Positions 1 to 6,331 of a DNA stretch of 7,886 bases are shown here, piece by piece. A program made the position numbers and the translations under genes. Within the stretch, counting starts at the first letter, position 1. Every line of letters starts with the position of its first letter. The notes under the pieces are model-generated. The model worked only from the letters and a program-made list of their open reading frames with translations, searched no databases and was not told where the DNA came from. This DNA is from a bacterium (GTDB lineage: Bacteria; Patescibacteriota; Minisyncoccia; Minisyncoccales; CG1-02-41-26): NCBI GenBank assembly GCA_018400675.1, contig JAGYMG010000023.1:1-7886 (forward strand). Reading direction: 5' to 3'.

Positions 1-4
1 TTTT

Positions 5-931
5 ATGAAGGAAAGGATTTCACCGGAAAAATTATCGGAAGATGTTGTTAATTATCTTAATGAAGAGATCTTGGAAGGAGAGAGTACAGCCTCTTTGAGC
101 GAAGGGCCAATTTTGGAAAATGGCCTCTATAAAATTAAACTAAATATAGACGGGACGGAGCTCTCTTATTATTCTTATATTACCCTTGATGGGAAAATGC
201 TCTTTCCCTACGGTAGCGATGTAATGCTTCTTCAAAGTCAAGAGGAGAAAGAAGAAGAAAAAGCAGTCAGTTGTGAAACTTTAAGAAAGGAAGAGAATCC
301 TTCCTTAGAAGCTTTTGTAGTAAGCTATTGCCCTTATGGCACTCAGATGCAGAGAATCTTTGTTGAGGTTGCCGATAAGATACCAGCCCTGAGGGATTAT
401 CTTAATATTAAGTATATGGGGAATGTAGAAGATGGCGTAGTGCAGTCAATGCATGGCCAAGAAGAGGCAGAGGAAAATCTTATCCAGATATGTATTCGGG
501 AAGAGCAATCGGACAAATTTTTTCCTTATCTCTCCTGCTTCCTTAAAGAAGGAGATGGAGCAGGTTGTTTGAAGGCAGCAAATATTGATGAAGCTGCTCT
601 GGATGCTTGTCAGGAAGACTCAGGCAGGGGAGTCAAATATGCTCAAGCGGACTTTGCTCTGATAACCGAATACAACAATACAGAAGAATGTAAAAATGAT
701 CCTAATCGATGTGCGATTGGTGGTTCGCCTTCGTTAGTCCTTAACAATGAACCAGTCAGTGAATTTGATTTTGGAGGAAGGACTGCCGAAGCATTAAAAA
801 CCTTACTCTGCTGCGGTTTTGTTGAGGAATCAAGTGTTTGCCAAAATATTTTATCAACAGAACAAGCGGCTGTTGGTTTTTCACCAAGCTATAGCAGTGA
901 AGAATCAGCTAGCGGCGGTTCTTGTAATTAG
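5..931 (+). CDS. Cysteine-rich GILT/thioredoxin-fold protein (N-terminus possibly outside window)
   Basis: The product is probably an exported or membrane-anchored thiol protein. Residues about 6-70 form a small N-terminal domain ending in DGKMLFPYG. An acidic Glu/Lys linker follows (about 79-88), then a thioredoxin-like domain (about 101-285). That domain has SYCPYGTQ with Cys109 where CXXC is expected (the second Cys is Gly112), an HG-x2-E-x3-N-x4-C stretch (His150 to Cys163) spaced like the GILT signature, and a probable cis-proline loop GGSPSLVLN (Pro242). There are 12 cysteines in all, and the tail is Ser/Gly-rich and ends GGSCN. No signal peptide is seen in the 308 residues. However, the ATG lies only 4 bases into the window with no upstream in-frame stop, so the real start with a membrane segment may lie further upstream. 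The glutaredoxin-like gene begins 6 bp downstream. The fold is fairly sure. The activity (reductase, isomerase or structural) is unknown. Confidence 0.75.
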   Translation: MKERISPEKLSEDVVNYLNEEILEGESTASLSEGPILENGLYKIKLNIDGTELSYYSYITLDGKMLFPYGSDVMLLQSQEEKEEEKAVSCETLRKEENPSLEAFVVSYCPYGTQMQRIFVEVADKIPALRDYLNIKYMGNVEDGVVQSMHGQEEAEENLIQICIREEQSDKFFPYLSCFLKEGDGAGCLKAANIDEAALDACQEDSGRGVKYAQADFALITEYNNTEECKNDPNRCAIGGSPSLVLNNEPVSEFDFGGRTAEALKTLLCCGFVEESSVCQNILSTEQAAVGFSPSYSSEESASGGSCN

Positions 932-937
932 TTAAAT

Positions 938-1177
938 ATGAATATAAAAGTTTACAGTACGCCGATCTGTCCTTATTGTGTTACCGTCAAAACATTTCTG
1001 AGAGAAAATAATTTTCAGTTTGAAGATATTGATGTTTCTGCAGATGCAGAGGGGAGAGAGGCAATGGTTAAAAAGAGCGGCCAAATGGGTGTGCCAGTTA
1101 TTGACATAGACGGCGAAATTATTATTGGTTTTGATAAAGCAAAAATTTCAAAATTATTAGGAATAAATAAATCATGA
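938..1177 (+). CDS. NrdH/glutaredoxin-like small thioredoxin-fold protein
   Basis: This is a 79-residue dithiol redox protein, the usual size of glutaredoxin/NrdH-type proteins. It shows the beta strand IKVYSTPIC followed by the active site CPYC (Cys11-Cys14), the cis-proline motif GVPVID (Pro53), and a C-terminal GFDKAKISKLLG helix that resembles the GFD/GFN substrate-binding end of the family. It is probably cytoplasmic, with no signal peptide. Family members reduce ribonucleotide reductase, peroxiredoxins or protein mixed disulfides, using thioredoxin reductase or a low-molecular-weight thiol. The sequence alone does not show which donor is used here. It follows the GILT-like gene by 6 bp and overlaps the GAPDH gene by 4 bp (ATGA), so the three are probably co-transcribed. 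There is no recognisable Shine-Dalgarno sequence before its ATG. Its TGA stop is the only TGA among the complete genes. Confidence 0.9.
   Translation: MNIKVYSTPICPYCVTVKTFLRENNFQFEDIDVSADAEGREAMVKKSGQMGVPVIDIDGEIIIGFDKAKISKLLGINKS
1159..1162 (+). promoter_or_regulatory. Possible Shine-Dalgarno for GAPDH
   Basis: AGGA lies inside the end of the glutaredoxin-like gene, 11 bases before the GAPDH ATG at 1174. The spacing is slightly long, but it is the best Shine-Dalgarno-like match upstream of any gene in the window. It may support initiation alongside translational coupling through the ATGA overlap. Confidence 0.4.
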
Positions 1178-2193
1178 CTAAAGTTGCTATTAATGGTTTC
1201 GGCCGTATCGGCCGACTTGTCTTTAAACGGATTTTGGAAAGAGAAAAAGACCTGGATGTAGTGGCTATTAATGATTTGACTGATACTAAGATGTTAGCCC
1301 ATCTTTTGAAATACGATTCTCTCTATGGTATTTACAATAAACAGGTTAAAGCCAGAGACGGAGAAATTTTGATTGAAGGGAAGGATAACAGTAAGAAGGT
1401 TAAGGTCTTAGCCGAGCCAGATCCAGAAAAATTGCCCTGGACAGCAATGGGTGTTGATATAGTCTTGGAATGCACAGGACGCTTCAGGACAATAGCAGAT
1501 GCGCAAAAACACATTAAGGCAGGGGCCAAGAAAGTAATTATTTCTGCTCCAGCTAAATCAGAAGAAATTCCAACCTATCTCTTAGGCGTTAACGCAAGAA
1601 ACTATGATGGGGAGAAAGACAATATTGTTTCCATGGGTTCCTGTACAACTAATTGTCTTGCTCCTGTAGCTAAAATAATTGATGAAGAGTTTGGCATTGT
1701 CCGGGGTTATATGACTACTGTTCACAGTTATACCAATGATCAGAGAATACTGGATTTGCCTCATAAGGATTTTAGGAGAAGCAGGGCGGCTGCTCTGAGT
1801 ATTATCCCGACTACAACTGGTGCAGCTAAAACTGTAGAGAAGTGTTTGCCGAAACTGACAGGAAAATTAGACGGTCTGGCTCTAAGGGTGCCCACGCCCG
1901 TGGTTTCTATTATTGATTTTGTAGCTCAAACAGAAAAGGAAGTGAATAGCCAGGAAATTAACTATTTTATTAAGAAGAAATCAGAAGAGTCTGATTATCG
2001 GGGTATCTTGGGAATAGAGGATGCACCCTTAGTTTCTTCAGATTATAAGGGTAATGCTTATTCCAGCATTGTTGATGCTCTTTCTACTCAGGGAGAAGGC
2101 CATTTGCTTAAGATATTAGCCTGGTATGATAACGAGTATGGTTATTCCTCACGCTTAGCCGAGTTTACCAGTTTCTTAGCCGAACAACTCTAA
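1174..2193 (+). CDS. gap: Glyceraldehyde-3-phosphate dehydrogenase, phosphorylating, NAD type
   Basis: This glycolytic enzyme converts glyceraldehyde 3-phosphate, NAD+ and phosphate to 1,3-bisphosphoglycerate, and also runs in reverse. Its 339 residues match the normal family length. The N-terminal Rossmann motif is INGFGRIGR (6-14), and the following NDLTD with Asp34 is the usual NAD-binding acidic position. The catalytic motif is SCTTNCLAP with Cys157, and the partner base is His184 in TTVHSYTND. LDLPHKD (Leu195-Pro196) matches the Leu-Pro pair typical of NAD-specific glycolytic enzymes. The C-terminus has WYDNEYGYSSR. The ATG overlaps the stop of the upstream glutaredoxin-like gene, and an AGGA lies 11 bases before it. 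No other start is needed, because the Rossmann motif begins right at the N-terminus. A hairpin terminator follows the stop by 27 bp, so this is probably the last gene of its transcript. Confidence 0.98.
   Translation: MTKVAINGFGRIGRLVFKRILEREKDLDVVAINDLTDTKMLAHLLKYDSLYGIYNKQVKARDGEILIEGKDNSKKVKVLAEPDPEKLPWTAMGVDIVLECTGRFRTIADAQKHIKAGAKKVIISAPAKSEEIPTYLLGVNARNYDGEKDNIVSMGSCTTNCLAPVAKIIDEEFGIVRGYMTTVHSYTNDQRILDLPHKDFRRSRAAALSIIPTTTGAAKTVEKCLPKLTGKLDGLALRVPTPVVSIIDFVAQTEKEVNSQEINYFIKKKSEESDYRGILGIEDAPLVSSDYKGNAYSSIVDALSTQGEGHLLKILAWYDNEYGYSSRLAEFTSFLAEQL
1199..1215 (+). repeat. GC-rich 7-bp inverted repeat at the GAPDH Rossmann motif
   Basis: TCGGCCG (1199-1205) and CGGCCGA (1209-1215) are perfect reverse complements around the loop TAT. 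They sit about 25 bases into the GAPDH gene and encode FGRIGR. The repeated Gly-Arg codons (GGC CGT ATC GGC CGA) partly explain the symmetry. A hairpin this GC-rich so near the start codon could affect initiation, but no function is shown. Confidence 0.5.
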
Positions 2194-2220
2194 GCTTTAC
2201 TTAAATTATAAGATTATCCA

Positions 2221-2250
2221 GCCCCGGCACCACCGGGGCATTTTAATTTT
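2221..2250 (+). terminator. Rho-independent terminator after GAPDH
   Basis: A perfect 7-bp GC-only stem, GCCCCGG (2221-2227) pairing with CCGGGGC (2233-2239), encloses the 5-base loop CACCA. The T-rich run ATTTTAATTTT (2240-2250) follows. The hairpin stands out in an otherwise AT-rich gap and lies 27 bp after the GAPDH stop. The T tract is interrupted by A residues, so efficiency is uncertain, but position and shape fit intrinsic termination. Confidence 0.8.
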
Positions 2251-2270
2251 AAGCAGGATTAAGTTATAAT
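2242..2270 (+). promoter_or_regulatory. Sigma-70-type promoter for the pduL operon
   Basis: A perfect -10 hexamer TATAAT lies at 2265-2270. With a 17-base spacer the -35 position is TTTAAT (2242-2247), a weak match that falls in the T tract of the preceding terminator. The expected transcription start is near 2277, leaving a leader of about 27 bases before the ATG at 2304. This is the only clear intergenic promoter candidate in the window. It is followed by six tightly packed genes, which makes it the likely operon promoter. The -10 box is convincing and the -35 box is not. Confidence 0.55.
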
Positions 2271-2303
2271 GAATAGAGATAAGACTTATTAATATTTTGA
2301 TCT

Positions 2304-2885
2304 ATGCCTCAAGAAATTTTAGTCGAAGTATCAGCCCGCCATACCCACCTTTCCCAAGATGCTCTGGAAACGCTTTTTGGCAAAGGCTATCAATTAAACA
2401 AGCTAAGACAACTGAGTCAGGCTGATGATTTCGCGGCTAAAGAAACCTTAGATTTAAAGGTAGGTTCTCGAATAATTAAAGGGGTGAGAGTTATTGGTCC
2501 AGTCAGAGAGCAGGCTCAAATCGAAATCTCCTATAGTGATGCTATTAACCTGGGTGTTACTCCTCCTTTGAGGATATCGGGTGATTTAGATGGTTCTCTG
2601 GGGGCAACCCTGATTGGACCACAGGGCTCTTTCGATCTTAGCCAGGGGTTAATAATTGCTCAGCGTCATTTGCACTGTAGCGATCAAGAAGCTGAAAAAA
2701 TAGGACTAAGTAATAACACAATTGTCGCTGTTGAGGTGAAAGGAGCAAGACGGCTTATCTTTTATCAGGTAGTTGTCAGGGTCTCTCCAGATTATAAGCT
2801 GGCCCTTCATCTTGATACAGATGAAGGCAATGCAGCTGGCATCACCGCACAAGGCAAGGGTTATCTCATAAGAATAAATAATTAA
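2304..2885 (+). CDS. pduL: PduL-type phosphate acyltransferase (phosphotransacylase)
   Basis: The enzyme transfers an acyl group between CoA and phosphate (acetyl-CoA or propanoyl-CoA plus Pi to acyl phosphate plus CoA). It is a two-metal, two-beta-barrel enzyme unrelated to Pta. The metal-binding motifs of the family are all present: ARHTHLS (His13, His15), QIEIS (Glu74), QRHLHCS (His122, His124) and HLDTDEGNAAG (His169). The duplicated barrel is marked by GPVREQAQIEIS and GDLDGSLGATLIGP. At 193 residues it begins directly with the first barrel and lacks the extra N-terminal helix that targets PduL to bacterial microcompartments. A soluble catabolic role in acetate formation is therefore more likely than propanediol use. 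Acetate kinase, the expected partner, is not in the window. It is the first gene after the promoter, has no Shine-Dalgarno sequence, and lies 6 bp before PEP synthase. Confidence 0.92.
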   Translation: MPQEILVEVSARHTHLSQDALETLFGKGYQLNKLRQLSQADDFAAKETLDLKVGSRIIKGVRVIGPVREQAQIEISYSDAINLGVTPPLRISGDLDGSLGATLIGPQGSFDLSQGLIIAQRHLHCSDQEAEKIGLSNNTIVAVEVKGARRLIFYQVVVRVSPDYKLALHLDTDEGNAAGITAQGKGYLIRINN

Positions 2886-2891
2886 TATTAT

Positions 2892-5327
2892 ATGGTTTCT
2901 AAATCTAAAAAACAGATTCTTTGGTTCAAAGAAATAACAAAGCAAGATGTTCCTTTGGTGGGCGGCAAGAATGCTTCACTGGGAGAAATGGTTTCTGTGC
3001 TTTCAAAGAAAGGAGTTAACATCCCTGATGGTTTTGCCTTAACGTCTGAGAGTTATTGGTACTTCTTAAGGGCTAATGATATTGATAAGACATTAAAGAA
3101 AATATTTAAGGAGAAGAAAACCAAGAATATAAAGGATCTTCAAGAGAAAGGGCAGTTGGCTCGTAATTTAATTCTCAAATCAAAATTTCCTAAAGACCTT
3201 GCAGCAGCAATAGTCCAGAGTTATCAAGCGCTCTCTCGGGAGTATAAAGAAAAAAACACCGATGTGGCTGTAAGGAGTTCAGCCACGGCTGAGGATTTAC
3301 CCAGTGCTTCCTTTGCTGGCCAGCACGAGACATTCTTGAATATCTCTAACCCTCAGGAACTCTTATCAGCGGCTAAACGGTGCATGGCTTCTTTATTTAC
3401 TGACCGGGCGATTGCTTATCGTGAGGAGAAGGGCTTTGACCATCTTAAGATTGCTCTTTCGGTGGGTGTCCAGAAGATGGTGAGATCGGATATTGCTTCT
3501 TCAGGGGTGATGTTCACCCTAGACACAGAAACAGGTTTTCGTAACGCTGTTTTAATTAACTCTATCTATGGCGTAGGCGAGATGATTGTCCAAGGGAAGA
3601 TAACGCCGGACGAATTCTTTGTCTTTAAACCGACCCTTAAAAAAGGCTTTTCCTCTATTATCCTTAAGAACCTTGGCCGTAAAGACAAAAAATATATTTA
3701 TAACAAAAAAAAGGGCGGTCTCAAGGAAGTGCCTGTTGCTAAAGAAAAACAATTAAAATTTTCAATTACCGACGAGGAGATTATAACCCTTGCTCGCTGG
3801 GGCTGTTTGATCGAAGATCATTATCAGAATCCTCAGGATATTGAATGGGCTAAAGACGGTAAGACAGGGGAGTTATTTATCGTCCAAGCTCGGCCAGAGA
3901 CAGTCCACGCTAGTAAGGATTTAAAATATTTTGAAAAATACTATATCAAACCAAAACAGAAACCTATTCTTAAGGGTATTGCCATTGGCGATAAGATTGG
4001 TTTAGGCAAGGTGAGGGTTATTGCTGACGTCAAAAATATTGCTCAGTTTAAAAAAGGGGAGGTCTTAGTGACTACTATGACTGATCCTGATTGGGTACCG
4101 ATTATGAGACAGGCTGGAGCTATTGTTACTGACGAAGGAGGTAAGACAGCTCATGCAGCAATTATTTCCCGAGAATTAGGTATTCCTTGTATCGTTGGTA
4201 CCTCAAAGGCAACTAAATTATTAAAAGACGGCCAAGAAGTTACAGTTGACTGTACTCAGGGCTTAGACGGGAGGGTTTACAAGGGCAAGGTGCCTTATCG
4301 GGTGAAGCGTTATAATTTGACAAAACTGGGTAAGCCTCAGACGAATATTATGGTGAACATCGGAGCTCCGGAGATTGCTTTTAAGACATCTTTCCTTCCT
4401 AACGAGGGTGTTGGTTTAGCCAGAGAGGAGTTTATTATCGCTGAGAAAATAAGAATTCATCCCCTGGCCCTTTATTATTATGATCAGCTTGTCCGTTCTC
4501 CGTCTGGATTTCAGTTTCCTAATAAAGATCAAGTGAAACAATCAGAAATCAAGAAGGTAGTTAAAACGATAGCAGCGATGACGGTGGAACATAAAGACAA
4601 GAAAGAATATTTTGTTAAAGAGTTAGCTGAAGGCATTGCTCAAATAGGAGCCGCTTTTTGGCCCAAGCCGGTGATTGTCCGTTTTTCTGATTTTAAGACA
4701 AACGAATATAAGAAATTAATTGGAGGTGAGCTGTTTGAACCAGAAGAATCTAATCCAATGATGGGTTGGCGAGGAGCTTCTCGTTACTACGACCCGAGAT
4801 TCAAGCCAGCTTTTCTTATGGAGTGTGAGGCGATCAGGAGAAGCCGGGATGTGTTTGGTCTAAAGAACATAAAAGTAATGGTTCCTTTCTGCAGGACAGT
4901 AGCAGAGGGAGAAAAAGTGCTTCAATTGATGAAGAGAAAAGGACTAGTTTCTGGCAAGGATGGCTTAGCAGTCTATGTTATGTGTGAGATACCTTCGAAT
5001 GTTATAATGGTTGATGAATTCTTAAAAATTTTTGACGGTCTTAGTATCGGTTCTAATGACTTGACCCAGCTCAGTATGGGGATTGACCGTGATAATTCCA
5101 GTCTCCAGAGCATTGCTGACGAGAGGAATGAAACAATCAAAAGAATGGTTGCTAAGGTAATCGAAGCTGCTAAAAGAAAAAAGAAATATTGCGGTATTTG
5201 CGGGCAAGCGCCCAGCGACTATCCTGCTTTTGCCCAGTTCCTAGCTCAGGAGGGGATAGAAAGTATTTCTCTCAACCCTGATACGGTGATTAAAACAATA
5301 CTTAATCTAACCAAGAAGAAAAAATAA
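2892..5327 (+). CDS. ppsA: Phosphoenolpyruvate synthase (pyruvate, water dikinase)
   Basis: The enzyme interconverts pyruvate, ATP and water with PEP, AMP and phosphate. Its 811 residues fit the family (the E. coli enzyme is about 790). Domain order is canonical. The N-terminal ATP-grasp domain (about 15-340) has VGGKNASLGEM, VRSSATAEDLPSASFAGQHETFLN (cut here as positions 127-150) and IEWA..VQARPET. The phosphohistidine swivel domain (about 360-465) has GGKTAHAAIISRELGIP with catalytic His421. The C-terminal TIM barrel (about 480-805) has Arg511, Arg597, Arg627 in NPMMGWRGASRY, the Mg ligands Glu699 (MCEIPSN) and Asp723 (SIGSNDLTQ), and catalytic Cys770 in CGICGQ. The GGKTAHAA motif and the length favour PEP synthase over pyruvate phosphate dikinase. 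No piece is missing. It sits 6 bp after pduL and 3 bp before the PfkB kinase. Direction in the cell may be gluconeogenic, or toward pyruvate and ATP as in some archaea. The gene contains an A8 run at 3705-3712. Confidence 0.97.
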   Translation: MVSKSKKQILWFKEITKQDVPLVGGKNASLGEMVSVLSKKGVNIPDGFALTSESYWYFLRANDIDKTLKKIFKEKKTKNIKDLQEKGQLARNLILKSKFPKDLAAAIVQSYQALSREYKEKNTDVAVRSSATAEDLPSASFAGQHETFLNISNPQELLSAAKRCMASLFTDRAIAYREEKGFDHLKIALSVGVQKMVRSDIASSGVMFTLDTETGFRNAVLINSIYGVGEMIVQGKITPDEFFVFKPTLKKGFSSIILKNLGRKDKKYIYNKKKGGLKEVPVAKEKQLKFSITDEEIITLARWGCLIEDHYQNPQDIEWAKDGKTGELFIVQARPETVHASKDLKYFEKYYIKPKQKPILKGIAIGDKIGLGKVRVIADVKNIAQFKKGEVLVTTMTDPDWVPIMRQAGAIVTDEGGKTAHAAIISRELGIPCIVGTSKATKLLKDGQEVTVDCTQGLDGRVYKGKVPYRVKRYNLTKLGKPQTNIMVNIGAPEIAFKTSFLPNEGVGLAREEFIIAEKIRIHPLALYYYDQLVRSPSGFQFPNKDQVKQSEIKKVVKTIAAMTVEHKDKKEYFVKELAEGIAQIGAAFWPKPVIVRFSDFKTNEYKKLIGGELFEPEESNPMMGWRGASRYYDPRFKPAFLMECEAIRRSRDVFGLKNIKVMVPFCRTVAEGEKVLQLMKRKGLVSGKDGLAVYVMCEIPSNVIMVDEFLKIFDGLSIGSNDLTQLSMGIDRDNSSLQSIADERNETIKRMVAKVIEAAKRKKKYCGICGQAPSDYPAFAQFLAQEGIESISLNPDTVIKTILNLTKKKK

Positions 5328-5330
5328 TTT

Positions 5331-6329
5331 ATGGCCACAATAGTTACATTTGGTTCAGCTACTTGGGACGCCTTTTCAGAATTAGAGAAAGGGGATTACA
5401 GGGTTATTGAGGATGATAAATTTTTAACCAAAAAAGCTATTTGTTTTCCCTTGGGCTCAAAGGTGATTATTGATAAACTGAATTTCTTTAGTGGTGGAGG
5501 AGGCACTAACACAGCGGCCACTTTTGCTAAGCAGGGTTTTGAGGTTAGTTATCTTGGCAGGGTAGGCAACGACGGCCAAGGGACAATGGTGTTAGAAGAA
5601 TTAGAAGAGATAGGCGTAGATATTTCAATGGTGGTAAGAGACAAAGAGAGGCCCACCGCCTTTTCTTTAATACTACCGACCCCTCAAGGGAAAAGATCAA
5701 TTCTAGCTTATCGCGGCGCTTGTCATTTTATGAGAGAAGAAACAATACCCTGGTCCAGCATTAAAAAAGCTGATTGGTTTTATATAGCTCCCTTGAGCGG
5801 TGAATCGGTTAATCTCTTCAAGCCATTAATAAAATTTGCTCGGGAGCAGAATATTAAAATAGCTCTTAACCCTAGTATCAGCCAGGTAGAAATGATTAAA
5901 AACTCAGACCAATCATTATTAGGAGATATAGACTTGCTTGTCCTGAACAATGAAGAGGCTGCTCTCTTAACAGATTCAGCTATTAATCAAGAAGAAAGAA
6001 TGCTAAAAATAATCCTTGAATCTTTAAAGGGTGTGCTTGCAATAACCAGTGGAGTAAGGGGTGCTCTAGCCAGCGATAAGGAGAATATTTTTAAAGCGCC
6101 CATTGCTCCGGTGACGGTGAGAGCTTGCACTGGAGCTGGTGATGCCTTCGCTAGCGGCTTCTTGAGTGGACTTTTAGAAAAAAATGATATAGAATATGCT
6201 ATTCGGCTGGCAATTCTTAATGCGGCTGGTTGTGTCAGTAAAGTAGGTGCAAAAGAAGGTCTGCTTAAAAAAGGGGAGGCAGCAGAGTGGCCGCCCTTGA
6301 AGATTGTTAAAAATAAAATTAATTTTTAA
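5331..6329 (+). CDS. PfkB/ribokinase-family carbohydrate kinase
   Basis: This is an ATP-dependent kinase of the ribokinase fold that phosphorylates a sugar, sugar phosphate or nucleoside. It has 332 residues, a normal length. PfkB signature 1 is seen as the Gly-rich FSGGGGTNTAATFAKQGF (53-70) with YLGRVGNDGQG after it. Signature 2 is CTGAGDAFASGFLSGLL (266-282), with catalytic base Asp271 and the anion hole TGAG. An N-terminal segment between strand 1 and the GGGG motif (about 14-50, including KAICFPLGSKVIID) is longer than in typical ribokinases and probably forms the lid. The substrate cannot be read from the sequence. 6-Phosphofructokinase, ribokinase, and adenosine or other nucleoside kinase are all possible. 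Its position between PEP synthase and ferredoxin, with 3-bp and 2-bp gaps, argues for a role in central sugar metabolism. It has no Shine-Dalgarno sequence. Confidence 0.92.
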   Translation: MATIVTFGSATWDAFSELEKGDYRVIEDDKFLTKKAICFPLGSKVIIDKLNFFSGGGGTNTAATFAKQGFEVSYLGRVGNDGQGTMVLEELEEIGVDISMVVRDKERPTAFSLILPTPQGKRSILAYRGACHFMREETIPWSSIKKADWFYIAPLSGESVNLFKPLIKFAREQNIKIALNPSISQVEMIKNSDQSLLGDIDLLVLNNEEAALLTDSAINQEERMLKIILESLKGVLAITSGVRGALASDKENIFKAPIAPVTVRACTGAGDAFASGFLSGLLEKNDIEYAIRLAILNAAGCVSKVGAKEGLLKKGEAAEWPPLKIVKNKINF

Positions 6330-6331
6330 TT

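Noticed and set aside
1172..1177. TGA recoded as glycine (as in Gracilibacteria/SR1)
   Set aside because: The TGA ends a glutaredoxin-like protein of normal length and overlaps the GAPDH start. No internal in-frame TGA appears in any other gene, so the standard code fits.
1332..1764. Two minus-strand open frames (1332-1529 and 1582-1764)
   Set aside because: They lie antisense inside the highly conserved GAPDH gene, and their translations show no recognisable domain.
2706..2945. Minus-strand open frame across the pduL/ppsA junction
   Set aside because: It is antisense to two well-supported genes and its translation is not recognisable as a protein family.
3272..3285. Short inverted repeat TCAGCC-AC-GGCTGA in ppsA
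   Set aside because: The loop is only 2 bases, and the repeat encodes a conserved ATP-grasp motif (SSATAED). It is most likely a by-product of codon use.
3552..3752. Minus-strand open frame inside PEP synthase
   Set aside because: It is the shadow of an AT-rich, Lys-rich coding region and has a Phe-rich, meaningless translation.
5022..5207. Minus-strand open frame inside the 3' end of PEP synthase
   Set aside because: It overlaps the catalytic TIM-barrel motifs of the sense gene and has no support of its own.
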